Positions 10,801 through 19,131 of a stretch of DNA of 64,000 nt are shown here, in pieces. The notes beneath the pieces were generated by a model that had not been told where the DNA came from, did not search any database, and was given only the letters and a program-made list of their open reading frames with translations. The first letter of the stretch is position 1; every line of letters starts with the position of its first letter. Made by a program: the position numbers and the translations under genes. The stretch comes from JBBDWK01 sp040902885. GTDB lineage: Bacteria > Acidobacteriota > Terriglobia > Bryobacterales > Bryobacteraceae. The DNA is taken from contig JBBDWK010000063.1 of the NCBI GenBank assembly GCA_040902885.1, positions 50,344 to 114,343 on the forward strand, in the 5' to 3' direction.

Positions 10801-11578
10801 CGTTCAGGAATTGGCCGGCCCAGGGGTCATAGTATCGGTTCTTGCCGCGCACAGGGCTGGCAAAGAACACCCGTCCGTTCGGCAGCACATGGGTGCGCTG
10901 ATAGTCGTAGGCCCAATCGGCATCGTCGGCGGTCTTCTGGTTAGTCGCGGGCGGGTTCGAACCCAGCAGTATCCAGGTATCGCTGGCCGGCGTGTAGCGC
11001 TCCGGTACGTTGTTGCTGTGCCGGTGAGACTGGTGACTCGGATAGTCTTCGCGCAGATCCGGGTGTCCGCCGGCTGCCAGCACTTCGCCGTTTTCGAGCG
11101 TCACCAGTGTCGGATACCAGCGCCCGCCGGACTCCGGGTTGCCCGCCGGATCGAGGTTGAGTGGTTCCACCTCCTGCCAGATCCCGGCGATCGGGCTGTA
11201 GATCGAGCAGCGCCGTTCGCCGCCCCAAGTCATCCCGCCGTGGATGGCGTGCTCGATCTCGCCGGGCATCTCCTTCGGCGGTGGAGGGATCTCGTTGTCG
11301 TTCTGGTCGTAGAGGTGGAGCTGGCCGGCGCCCACCAGCACGCGCCCGTCGGCCAAGAAGGCGTGGCCGCCGCAGAAGATGTTGTAGTTCGGCGACTGCG
11401 CCGCCGGGATGTCCTGAATGGAGTCATCATCGTAGGGCGGTTCAACGTCGAACAGGTGCGTGTCATCGACACGATATCCACCGAAATACAGGATCTGGCC
11501 ACGGGCGGCACCGGGCAGCAACACTGCGTGCACAGCCATGTCCCTTGAGCGTGGGGGAATTACGGGATCCCAAGGCAT
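7886..11578 (-). CDS. Galactose oxidase-like copper radical oxidase (kelch propeller plus DUF1929)
   Basis: Large 1230-residue protein with a strong AAGGAGGAAA site before its ATG at 11578. Residues about 20-400 form a kelch propeller and about 435-545 a DUF1929/E-set domain. All four active-site positions of galactose/glyoxal oxidases appear: C69 (FCGGHAF) and Y155 (GRWYPT) for the Cys-Tyr cofactor, Y397-H398 (RHYHSV) and H478 (CTHGFNPDQR) for copper. The family oxidises alcohols or aldehydes to give H2O2. No signal peptide is visible, odd for this usually secreted family. The last ~690 residues match nothing I recognise: a beta-rich stretch, then a Cys-containing tail (CFGDFEGFILENCDGCKRFKTC). 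Convergent with the FG-GAP gene. Confidence 0.82.
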   Translation of the reverse strand: MPWDPVIPPRSRDMAVHAVLLPGAARGQILYFGGYRVDDTHLFDVEPPYDDDSIQDIPAAQSPNYNIFCGGHAFLADGRVLVGAGQLHLYDQNDNEIPPPPKEMPGEIEHAIHGGMTWGGERRCSIYSPIAGIWQEVEPLNLDPAGNPESGGRWYPTLVTLENGEVLAAGGHPDLREDYPSHQSHRHSNNVPERYTPASDTWILLGSNPPATNQKTADDADWAYDYQRTHVLPNGRVFFASPVRGKNRYYDPWAGQFLNAPIIDLPSDGKYQSISAAWTSVMLPLLHQEGFRPRVLLMGGVTAQRIDLGVQNPEWEQAGDRTDDWAGTPPERSFACPVILPTGAVFLSGGSTGDPDLQQGGVVNGEIYDPGINWASGQYSGSGAWQKVEAAEVVRHYHSVALLMPNGKVWTAGSNGPSEEGGDRELRIEIYAPSYQGGRPTITSSPPNIGYLHEFRIDTPEANSIARVALIRCGSCTHGFNPDQRYISVSFSVVDNNTLRVQAPPDGNVAPPGYYMIWIIDNQGRPCQWAPFIRISKQKCYVTADVSTYSVYEVDALGPPSNFNDALYVVYDGFLPDEVITPTIDVRRQNNSSVPGMSVSLGSPQYEGDPQVKDIAQRIAFPVKVSFSNTDAFDQIPANQDFEDVVFSAKMRDFYCQTDLTLSKNQNPRMSDGNPNWLSIDLRAFKTKPDEALTADVEHKSGANAPYEYIQAVLKAYNKWQGGEPHPFDQLPTDQETNHLAVYSEDADGHPIYNYAVARVRFVAPEDIDAVDVRVFFRLWTTGWSALDYTDPHGSSGSYRRHGDGPNATPLLGLTGGEINNVPCFAEERVDDMEMQTDGTNRLTLEGADAQEVHGYFGCWLDINQDEERFPREPQGNGPYQGELVTIQELMRGLHQCLVAEIHYTLDPIQNGATPASSDNLAQRNILLDESDNPGGFASHLVHHTFEIKASPHPFPPPQISAAATGAAARLHPDELVIGWGNLPRDSHVTLYIPQVDVDEVLRYSARRPSPGNLEKAGPGEIRIKVTNVAYVPLPGPLAKNIAGLLSVQLPPTVTKGQKFKIVVRQVDGRRLKVVGTTQFDIHVRSAAEIRPRLERNLSVLRHIQKAIPQSNRWHPVFERYVGDLADRVRAMGGNPDMIEASPTGSGKPVPVPVPTPTTHTGKIYQLLYDCFGDFEGFILENCDGCKRFKTCERGIEEVVRRACKDRSKVTILTDDRTDGRLLKIVTHCC

Positions 11579-12224
11579 TGCTTTCCTCCTTCTTGAACGG
11601 GTGAGGTTGGTCGTTGGAATACGAACTGAAGACCCTGCAGGGTCGGGTGCCTAATTCCTCTTTAGGTCGACCTGCATAAACCGCCACGGCGCGGTGCCTT
11701 GTTTAGCCCCGCCGAGAGGCGTAGCCGTTCATCGCGCCGAAGACTCTTTGAAGGTTCGGGCACTGGCTACCGGCATTACACCACAGTCAACGGTCAATCA
11801 CCATGGAGCCGGACGCCGCGGCCTTCCGTCCCAATTCCCGTGTCCGTACTCTTCGTGTGTCTGCAGGAGCCGAAGAGCCATTCTTGTTTGCTCTGTGAAC
11901 GTCCGGTGAACCCTGAAAAATAGCCGCCTGTGTCCGGGGCCCATCATAAAACTCCCTATGCGACATACCAGAACCCCGAAAACCAGCGGAACCCCGGGCA
12001 ACCCCTGCTTGAACGCTTCAAGCCTAAGTTAACGCCTATCGGCGAATCGCCTGCCCCCCACTGGATCTGCGCCCTGGGACGCACTGACGACCTTCGGTGA
12101 GCTAAGCCAGAGCAATTCCTGCTATGATCGCACTCGAAAAGAGGCATTGGGTATGATGCCAATCTTTTGGCGCGCTGGCTTGAAAGCCGGCTGCATCAGA
12201 GCTCGGGACCGATTTCGAGGAAAG
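11579..12224. other. 645-bp intergenic region with two short palindromes, no gene seen
   Basis: Divergent space between the copper oxidase gene (-) and the DUF1549/DUF1553 gene (+). Short frames here lack ribosome sites and recognisable products. Two perfect dyads are visible: GACCCTGCAGGGTC (11631-11644), 53 bp upstream of the oxidase start and a possible operator, and GCTTGAA-CGC-TTCAAGC (12007-12023). Neither is followed by a T-run, so they are not typical terminators. Promoters for both flanking genes presumably lie here but no convincing -35/-10 pair stands out. Confidence 0.4.
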
Positions 12225-14711
12225 ATGAGCGTGCTGCGCCGACGGGAAACAACTCTTGTTGCCGCTGTCGGACTCGGGTGGTTCATCTTGCCGTTCCCAT
12301 GCTCCGCGCAGGAAAAGGTCGACTTCAGACGTGATATTCAGCCGATACTCGCGGGCCGCTGCCATAGCTGTCACGGCAGCAAGCTGCACCTCGGCGAGTT
12401 GCGGCTCGACCGGAAAACCGATGCCCTGCGCGGCGGTGGATCCGGGGTGCCCGCGATCTCCCCAGGCAAGAGCGCCGATAGCCTGCTAATCCGGTATGTC
12501 TCCGGGTTGGACGCGAAAACCGTGATGCCGCCTGCTGGTCCGCGTCTCACGCCTGAGCAGATAGAGCTTCTCCGAAATTGGATCGATCAAGGCGCGGTCT
12601 GGCCGGACGATGAAGTGGAGTCGGCACCTCGTCAGGAATCCGCCGGTGAACATTGGGCGTTCCTGCCGAGAGCGCGGGTGGCGACCCCACAGGTGAAAAA
12701 CAAAGCATGGGTGCGCAACCCGATTGACGCTTTCGTTCTGGCGAAGCTCGAAGCACGCAAATGGAAGCCTGCTCCAGCGGCAGAGCCATACCAGTTGCTC
12801 CGTCGATTTCACATGGACCTGACAGGCCTTCCACCGTCGATTGCAGAACAGGACGCCTTGTCCAACCCAACGCCGGAAGCGCTCGATCGCATCGTGAATG
12901 ATTTGCTGGCGCGCGAAACTTACGGTGAACGCTGGGCACGTCACTGGCTCGATCTGGTCCGCTATGCCGAGACGAATGGATATGAGCGGGACGCTATCAA
13001 ACCTCACGCATGGCGCTATCGCGATTACGTAATCCGCTCGCTCAATCGGGACAAGCCCTACGATCGCTTCGTCATGGAACAATTGGCGGGCGACGAACTG
13101 CCGGACCGGAACGCCGAAACACTCATCGCTACAGGCTTCAACAGGCTGGGCGCCTGGGATGACGAGCCTGCCGATCCGGAGACGGATAGATTCGACCAGA
13201 TGGACGACGTCGTGAGCACGACCTCGCAGGTTTTTCTCGGCCTGACGCTCGGCTGTGCGCGCTGCCATAACCATAAGTTCGATCCGCTGACCGCCCGCGA
13301 CTACTACTCAATGATTGCGATCTTCAATGGGCTGGAGCGTCCGCGCAAGGGCAGAACAGAACTAGACTTGCCCGTGGGCACTCCGGAAGAACTCGAACGG
13401 GAAGCGCAACGCGACCGGAAGATTGAGCCGCTGACAAAGCAAATCGCCGAGCTTCGGGACAATTTCCGGGGCACGTTTCTCGCCGGTGGGCAAAGCTCCC
13501 TGGCGCCGGATGTGCTGGAAGCATTCCGGACGGAACCCGGCAAGAGGAGTGACGAGCAGAAGGCGCTCGCGGCGAAGAACGCCAAGGCACTGGAGCAGGA
13601 GCTCGCGCAAGCGATCCCGGCCAATATTAAGGACGAGATCCAGCGTTTGGAAACCCGCATTCGCGAACTGCGGGATGCGACACCGGATCTGCCGCGCGGC
13701 TACTTCCTTGACGAAGCGAAGCTTCCGGGAGCGACTCACTTGTTGATTCGCGGCAATGCAAGAGCGCCCGGCCCTGAAGTGGCTCCAGCCGTTCCCGCCA
13801 TCCTGGCCCGCGATCAGCCTGTCTTTCCTCCACCGGACGGGACCAGCATGCGTCGCCTGACTCTTGCGCGTTGGATTGCGGATTCGGAAAATCCTCTAAC
13901 CGCGCGAGTCATTGTAAATCGCGTTTGGCAGGCGCATTTCGGAGAGGCTTTGGTTCGAACTCCCAGCGACTTCGGACGCATAGGCGAGAAGCCGACCCAT
14001 CCCGAACTCCTCGACTGGATTGCCAACTGGTTCGTCGAGAACGGTTGGTCTTTGAAAAAGCTTCACCGGCTCATCATGACGAGCAATACGTATCGAATGA
14101 GCAAACGTTCCAACCCGGCGTATCTCGCGGAAGATCCCGAGAACCGCCTGCTGTGGCGAGTGCCGTACACACGTCTCGAGGTGGAAGCGATACGCGATTC
14201 CATGCTGGCTGTAAGCGGCAAGCTGAACACGGCTATGTACGGCCCCAGTATGTATCCTTTCGTCCCTCGCCAGGCGCTCGAAGGCAGCAGTGACCCGGAC
14301 AAGATCTGGAAGCCGTTCGATGAAAAAGAGGCTTCCCGAAGGACGATATACGCCTTTATCAAGCGATCCATGATTGTTCCGATGCTGGAGGTTCTCGATT
14401 TTTGCGACACCGCTCGAAGCTCGCCGAAACGGATCAACACGAGCGTCGCGCCTCAGGCCCTCACGCTTTTCAATGGAGATTTCGTGAACCGCCAGGCGCG
14501 CCATCTGGCAGTGCGGCTGGCGCGCGACGCCGGACCTGAGCCGGACCGGCAAATCGAGCACGCGTACCGGCTCGCATTTGCACGCCGGCCTACGGCTGTT
14601 GAGACCGCCTCCATGCTTCGATTTCTCAATGAGCAGGGCGGAGGGCAAAACGCAATGGAGCAGCTATGCCGCGTCCTTCTGAACATGAACGAATTCGTCT
14701 ATACGGATTGA
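12225..14711 (+). CDS. Planctomycete-type cytochrome c protein with DUF1549 and DUF1553
   Basis: Exported c-type heme protein of 828 residues. Start 12225 was chosen because GAGGAAAG immediately precedes it and it opens a signal peptide ending near PFPCSAQ. In order: a PSD1-like cytochrome domain with CHSCHG (CxxCH heme site, near residue 47), a DUF1549 domain (ERWARHWLDLVRYAETNGYERD) with a second CxxCH (CARCHNHKFDPLT), a helical spacer (~residues 385-500), and DUF1553 (RVIVNRVWQAHFGEALVRTP, RRTIYAF, PQALTLFN) ending FVYTD. These proteins occur with DUF1501 partners, as here (4-bp gap). The biochemical role is not established; extracytoplasmic redox or polymer degradation is often proposed. 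Confidence 0.88.
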   Translation: MSVLRRRETTLVAAVGLGWFILPFPCSAQEKVDFRRDIQPILAGRCHSCHGSKLHLGELRLDRKTDALRGGGSGVPAISPGKSADSLLIRYVSGLDAKTVMPPAGPRLTPEQIELLRNWIDQGAVWPDDEVESAPRQESAGEHWAFLPRARVATPQVKNKAWVRNPIDAFVLAKLEARKWKPAPAAEPYQLLRRFHMDLTGLPPSIAEQDALSNPTPEALDRIVNDLLARETYGERWARHWLDLVRYAETNGYERDAIKPHAWRYRDYVIRSLNRDKPYDRFVMEQLAGDELPDRNAETLIATGFNRLGAWDDEPADPETDRFDQMDDVVSTTSQVFLGLTLGCARCHNHKFDPLTARDYYSMIAIFNGLERPRKGRTELDLPVGTPEELEREAQRDRKIEPLTKQIAELRDNFRGTFLAGGQSSLAPDVLEAFRTEPGKRSDEQKALAAKNAKALEQELAQAIPANIKDEIQRLETRIRELRDATPDLPRGYFLDEAKLPGATHLLIRGNARAPGPEVAPAVPAILARDQPVFPPPDGTSMRRLTLARWIADSENPLTARVIVNRVWQAHFGEALVRTPSDFGRIGEKPTHPELLDWIANWFVENGWSLKKLHRLIMTSNTYRMSKRSNPAYLAEDPENRLLWRVPYTRLEVEAIRDSMLAVSGKLNTAMYGPSMYPFVPRQALEGSSDPDKIWKPFDEKEASRRTIYAFIKRSMIVPMLEVLDFCDTARSSPKRINTSVAPQALTLFNGDFVNRQARHLAVRLARDAGPEPDRQIEHAYRLAFARRPTAVETASMLRFLNEQGGGQNAMEQLCRVLLNMNEFVYTD

Positions 14712-14715
14712 GGTC

Positions 14716-16185
14716 ATGATGGACTCCTCTATCTCCGCCCTGTGCACACCCGACCGCAGCCGCCGTCAGTTCTTGTGGAACGCCGGAGCACGCTTCCCGA
14801 TGCTCGCGCTTGTCGATCTGCTGAGCCGCGATGGATTTTTCACCCGACACGCACAGGCCGCACCCGCAAAGAACACGCCAAACCCGCTCGCGGCCAAGCC
14901 GCCGCATTTCCCCGCCAAAGCGAAGCACGTCGTGTTTCTGTTCATGAACGGAGCTCCCAGTCAGGTTGACACGTTCGATCCGAAGCCCGCGCTCACACGC
15001 CATCACGGGCAGCCCTACAAAGGCGATCTCACGGTGGGATCGAATATGCGCGCCGTGGGCCACCTGATGCAGTCGCCGTTCGAATTTCGAAAGCATGGCG
15101 AGAGCGGCCTGGAGATCAGCAGCCTTTTCCCGCACACGGCGAAGTTCGCCGACGATCTCTGCGTTCTTCGTTCCATGTACACGGATACCGCGGCGCACGC
15201 CTCCGGCTGTCTTCAGATGAACACGGGCAGCATCCTCATAGGAAAGCCGTCGCTCGGCTCATGGCTCTCGTACGGGCTAGGTACGGGCAACGAAAACATG
15301 CCTGCATTCGTCGTCATGACAGATCCTCGCGGCGGGCCAATTGGCAGCGCGTCGAACTGGACCGCCGGTTATATGCCCGCGGCGTTTCAGGGCACCCTGT
15401 TCCGAAGCGGCGGAACGCCGTTGCTCGATCTTGCAACTCCGGAGGGTGTTAGCGATCGAACCCAGCGCCGTGCTCTGGATCTGCTGAGGGAAATGAATGA
15501 AGTTCACCTGCATTCGCGCCCGGATGAGAGTGAACTTGCAGCTCGTATCGAATCGTATGAACTCGCCTACCGTATGCAGACATCGGCGGCGGAAGCGGTG
15601 GATCTGGATCGCGAATCGGCGCAGACTCGGGCGATGTATGGACTCGACCAGAAGATCACTTCGGATTTCGGCAGAAAGTGTCTGGTCACGCGAAGGCTGC
15701 TCGAACGAGGGGTGCGCTTCGTCCAACTCTACTCGGGTGGAGGTCACATCGAAGACACCTGGGACGGTCACAACGATTGCATCTCGAACCACAAGTTGCA
15801 CGCGGGAGAAACCGATCAGCCGATCGCCGCTCTGATCGCCGACCTCAAGCGCACGGGCCTATGGGACCAAACGCTGCTCGTGTGGGGCGGCGAATTCGGA
15901 CGGACGCCGACGAGCGAGGGCGTCGGCAAGCCCGGCCGGGACCACGATTGGTACGGCTTTAGCATGTGGCTGGCAGGCGCGGGCGTCAAAGGCGGTCAGG
16001 CGATCGGTTCGACAGATGAGCTGGGTTTCAAAGCCGTGGAGGACCCGATCCACGTTTCCGATCTGCATGCGACAATCCTGCACCTGATGGGGCTCGACCA
16101 TACGAGGCTCACATACTTCTATTCCGGGCTGAAGCAAAGGATTACCGGCGTGCGCGGCAACGTCGTGAAGAAGGTCCTATCGTAA
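14716..16185 (+). CDS. DUF1501 protein with Tat signal (alkaline-phosphatase fold)
   Basis: 489-residue partner of the preceding cytochrome. The Tat-type N-terminus contains SRRQFLW followed by a hydrophobic stretch. Family landmarks are HVVFLFMNGAPSQVDTFDPKP near residue 75 (metal-binding region of the sulfatase/alkaline phosphatase-like fold), GGGHIEDTWDGHNDCISNH, and the C-terminal WGGEFGRTPTSEG, GRDHDWYGFSMWLAG and DLHATILHLMGLDH. The complete match over normal family length gives high confidence in the family. The enzymatic activity is unproven. Convergent with the following minus-strand gene, 15 bp away, with no terminator hairpin apparent. Confidence 0.88.
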   Translation: MMDSSISALCTPDRSRRQFLWNAGARFPMLALVDLLSRDGFFTRHAQAAPAKNTPNPLAAKPPHFPAKAKHVVFLFMNGAPSQVDTFDPKPALTRHHGQPYKGDLTVGSNMRAVGHLMQSPFEFRKHGESGLEISSLFPHTAKFADDLCVLRSMYTDTAAHASGCLQMNTGSILIGKPSLGSWLSYGLGTGNENMPAFVVMTDPRGGPIGSASNWTAGYMPAAFQGTLFRSGGTPLLDLATPEGVSDRTQRRALDLLREMNEVHLHSRPDESELAARIESYELAYRMQTSAAEAVDLDRESAQTRAMYGLDQKITSDFGRKCLVTRRLLERGVRFVQLYSGGGHIEDTWDGHNDCISNHKLHAGETDQPIAALIADLKRTGLWDQTLLVWGGEFGRTPTSEGVGKPGRDHDWYGFSMWLAGAGVKGGQAIGSTDELGFKAVEDPIHVSDLHATILHLMGLDHTRLTYFYSGLKQRITGVRGNVVKKVLS

Positions 16186-16200
16186 GCGCAACGCAACCCG

Positions 16201-17487
16201 CTAAGAGCTCGTCGCGGGTTGTGGCGTGGAAGCCTTCAGCCGGAAACCGTGCGCTGCCAGCGACTCCACCAACTGCTGGTGCACCTCGGGCTCGAGCAGA
16301 TACCAGCGCTGACCCTCCTCCTCCAAGATCACGGCTTTGCCTTTGGCCGCGAAGAGCAGGCACAGTTGCTGCTCGCCGGGCGTGAGCGTCAAGGCGTCCA
16401 CTCGCGCCATGCCCCGCGGACCCGGACCCACTTTGCGCAAGAAGTCGCGGACGAAGATCTGGCCATCCAGCGCATCCATCGCGGCGCCGCCAGACAGCCA
16501 CCGCTGCTCCGGACTGCCAAAGAAAAACGGCCCCGACGAGTAGGCCAGCAGAAATATGACCACATCGACGATGGTTGCCAGGACTAGAGCGAAGGCATGC
16601 CGGCCGTTCGGCGCCGTAAACAGCTCCTGAAACGCCATCAGCATTTCCTCCTGGCCGCTGGCCGTCCGATCGAGAAAATCGGTATAGTTTGGGATCGCCG
16701 GGCGCTCCAGCCGGGCGCCGTGCAGGGACTCCTCGACCTCCGGCCACGGGACCATATCGTACACCTTCCGGAACTGCCCTAGCTGTTTTTCGGTGGGATC
16801 GAGGGGCTTGAGTTGCGCGCGGAAGTCGATCAGGCTCTGCTGCGCCGCTCGCATGCGCTCCAGCGACTGGCGGGCCATTTTCGTATAGCGATCGAAGGCT
16901 GTATAGCGAACGCCTTCACCCGTCCCCTCTTTGTATGCGCTGTCATAGGTGTGCGCTTCGCGCGCGACCGCCTCGCGGACCTTCGCCAGATATGGATCAG
17001 GGTCCCCGGCCCGGGCGATGTGGCCGTGCGTCTTTTCCGCGACGGTGAGCTCGTCCAGCGCCATCACGTGCTTCTGTCCCTCGTTCACTGCCGCCGCGAG
17101 AAGTTGCTGCGCCTTGCCCGCCGCTTCGTTCAGCACATCGTATAGTTTGCGCTGCACAAGCGCCGGTCTTTCACGGGCCGAGAACCAGGTGTAGTGGCTC
17201 ACATAGGTGAACGCGACTGAGACCAGTCCGGTAATCCCGTATACCGCGATGAGCAAAACCCGCCGGGTATTGGTGAACCCGATCAGCCATGCCACGAAGA
17301 TCATGGACAACTGAATTCCCAGTGAGGCGACTACCGAAAACCACCCGGGAAGAAACAGCGCCATGCCTCGCTGCGTTGTGTAGTAAGAAACGATGGAGAG
17401 GAGACAGCTCGCGACGAACAAGCCCTTCACCATGGGACGCGTCACAACCGCCGATTCCCCCGAAGAGGCTGGGGACAGCACCGCCAT
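16201..17487 (-). CDS. Membrane protein with coiled-coil middle and cytoplasmic tail, unknown function
   Basis: 428 residues, family not recognised. Three hydrophobic segments lie near the N-terminus (about residues 20-42, 48-68 and 72-95: VKGLFVASCLLSIVSYYT, GIQLSMIFVAWLIGF, VLLIAVYGITGLVSVAF). Then comes a charged helical region of ~180 residues (KLYDVLNEAAGKAQQLLAAAV and onwards) and a fourth membrane segment (FALVLATIVDVVIFLLAY, ~residue 310). The C-terminal ~100 residues look like a small soluble domain. The layout resembles a membrane sensor or transporter accessory with a large loop, but no signalling motif is seen. Lies 64 bp downstream of the Nramp-like gene on the same strand, so probably co-transcribed. 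Confidence 0.6.
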   Translation of the reverse strand: MAVLSPASSGESAVVTRPMVKGLFVASCLLSIVSYYTTQRGMALFLPGWFSVVASLGIQLSMIFVAWLIGFTNTRRVLLIAVYGITGLVSVAFTYVSHYTWFSARERPALVQRKLYDVLNEAAGKAQQLLAAAVNEGQKHVMALDELTVAEKTHGHIARAGDPDPYLAKVREAVAREAHTYDSAYKEGTGEGVRYTAFDRYTKMARQSLERMRAAQQSLIDFRAQLKPLDPTEKQLGQFRKVYDMVPWPEVEESLHGARLERPAIPNYTDFLDRTASGQEEMLMAFQELFTAPNGRHAFALVLATIVDVVIFLLAYSSGPFFFGSPEQRWLSGGAAMDALDGQIFVRDFLRKVGPGPRGMARVDALTLTPGEQQLCLLFAAKGKAVILEEEGQRWYLLEPEVHQQLVESLAAHGFRLKASTPQPATSS

Positions 17488-17551
17488 GAGCTATCAAACG
17501 CAGGTGGCAGCCGAAAAGTTCCAGCGGGATGCAAGGTCTTCGGACAGTCGA

Positions 17552-18946
17552 TTACGCAGCGGAAAACACGGCGTAGCCCACGGTGGCCGCAATGAGTATC
17601 GAAGAAAACCAAAGAAAGAAGGTTGTCCAGTGGCTGGGCGCGGCGATGGCCGGAAGCTTCTTATGGCGCAGAAAGACGGTGCCAAAGCCGATCACCGGCA
17701 GCATCATGGACTGAAAGATTCCGCCGATGACCACCATCTTCACCGGCGACTGGAAGGACAGGTACAGGATCACCGGTATAACCGTCAAAAGCACCACGAA
17801 GATGTGCCGGTAGCGAACCCGCGCCGCATAATCATTACGCTCGAACCGGCCCATCAGCCGCATCATGTCCGCGAACAGCCGCGCGTTGGAAGCCGTAGCC
17901 GCGAAGATGGTGCCGTAAAGCGTTGCGATGGCGCCCGCGAAGAAGATCGGCAGAGACCACGGGCCGAGGGTCTGCGTGTAGATGTTGGACAGCACCTTTA
18001 TCATGTCCGAAGCCGCGGGCACCAGACCCATTCCGTTCAGAACGCCGGCCCCCAGCACATAAAAGGCAATCGTCGCGACCGTATAGATCACCATCGAGCA
18101 GGCTATATCCAGGTGCATGATCCTGATCCACCCGCGTGCGCGGCGCAGCCACTCGGCGCTGTCGTCCCGCTTGCCGGTGAAGCGGGCATAGCCTTTCTCC
18201 AGGCACCAGTAGGGATACATGAACAACTCGGCGGCGCCCACGCCCGTAATGCCGAACACGGCAACGGCCGTCGCGATCCCGTTACCGGGCAGGCGCAGCT
18301 TCAGCCCTTCCGCGAGCTGTTCCCACGAGAAGAATTCGGGACGGCTTAGCAGGAGCATCGCGCACAGGAGCGTGAGCATGGTGAAGAGGCCCACCTTTAT
18401 AGTTGCGAGCCCTTCAATGCGCTCATAGCCTCCTCCCAGGAGGAGCGCCAGCGTAACCCCGGAGAAAAGCAGCACCCAGAGGTTGACGGGCACCGATGGC
18501 AGCAGAATGTTCATCACCTGCGCCACGCCTCCGAACATGGCCCCTATCTGGAGCAGCGTCATCAGCACCATGCCGGCCCAGGCCCACACAACCCAATTGA
18601 CCTTCCACCGCGGGCCGGGGATGGAGTTGAAGCTCTCCAGTCCGGTTTGACCGCTGACGATGGTGTAACGCCCCATTTCGGCCTGAATTACCGGCTTCAC
18701 GGCGCAACTCAGCAGGATGATCCACAGCGCTAGGTAGCCGACCTGCGCGCCTAGCGTGGTAGTCGCAATCAGCTCGCCCGATCCGACGATGGAAGCGGCC
18801 AGGATCATGCCGGGACCGATACGCCGCAAAGCACGCAGAAATGTAGTGGGTGGCTCGGCGACGTCCTCCTTATGAAAATCGTAAGGATTTTTGATTGGGG
18901 CTTTGCGGACAGACGTCGAAGTCATTAATTTGGGACTCACGGCCAT
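17552..18946 (-). CDS. Divergent Nramp-family metal transporter-like protein
   Basis: Polytopic membrane protein of 464 residues with about 11 hydrophobic helices in the APC/Nramp order. The first helix reads RRIGPGMILAASIVGSGELI. In canonical Nramp (MntH) this helix carries DPGN, which binds the metal; here GSGE occupies that place. The helix-6 MPH motif is also replaced (GAAELFMYPYWCLEKGY). Substrate therefore cannot be assumed to be Mn2+/Fe2+. Start 18946 has an AGGA upstream; a second ATG at 18925 is possible. Lies divergently from the injection-system operon, with 185 bp between them. Confidence 0.75.
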   Translation of the reverse strand: MAVSPKLMTSTSVRKAPIKNPYDFHKEDVAEPPTTFLRALRRIGPGMILAASIVGSGELIATTTLGAQVGYLALWIILLSCAVKPVIQAEMGRYTIVSGQTGLESFNSIPGPRWKVNWVVWAWAGMVLMTLLQIGAMFGGVAQVMNILLPSVPVNLWVLLFSGVTLALLLGGGYERIEGLATIKVGLFTMLTLLCAMLLLSRPEFFSWEQLAEGLKLRLPGNGIATAVAVFGITGVGAAELFMYPYWCLEKGYARFTGKRDDSAEWLRRARGWIRIMHLDIACSMVIYTVATIAFYVLGAGVLNGMGLVPAASDMIKVLSNIYTQTLGPWSLPIFFAGAIATLYGTIFAATASNARLFADMMRLMGRFERNDYAARVRYRHIFVVLLTVIPVILYLSFQSPVKMVVIGGIFQSMMLPVIGFGTVFLRHKKLPAIAAPSHWTTFFLWFSSILIAATVGYAVFSAA

Positions 18947-19050
18947 TGTATACGTTCCTACGCTATGGCCGGTTTTGGAGGCCAACCAGTTATGCAATGT
19001 AATCCAGACATCGATCACAATGTGGTTATAACAACTCTCAGGATATTTTC

Positions 19051-19131
19051 TTGCAAGCTGGCCTAGACACGGTGTATACCTGTTTGTGCGTTCTAAGACG
19101 AAATTAAGAACCCACTCCAGAGGAGGAGCAG
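19051..19131 (+). promoter_or_regulatory. Candidate promoter and ribosome site of the injection-system operon
   Basis: TTGCAA (19051-19056) and TATACC (19075-19080) are 18 bp apart and fit a housekeeping-type promoter. A 44-bp leader follows, and a strong purine-rich ribosome site GAGGAGGAGC sits just before the sheath ATG at 19132. The region upstream is AT-richer than its surroundings. The elements are visible; their activity is inferred. No other comparable gap occurs until 47.4 kb, so this may drive the whole 28-kb run. Confidence 0.4.
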
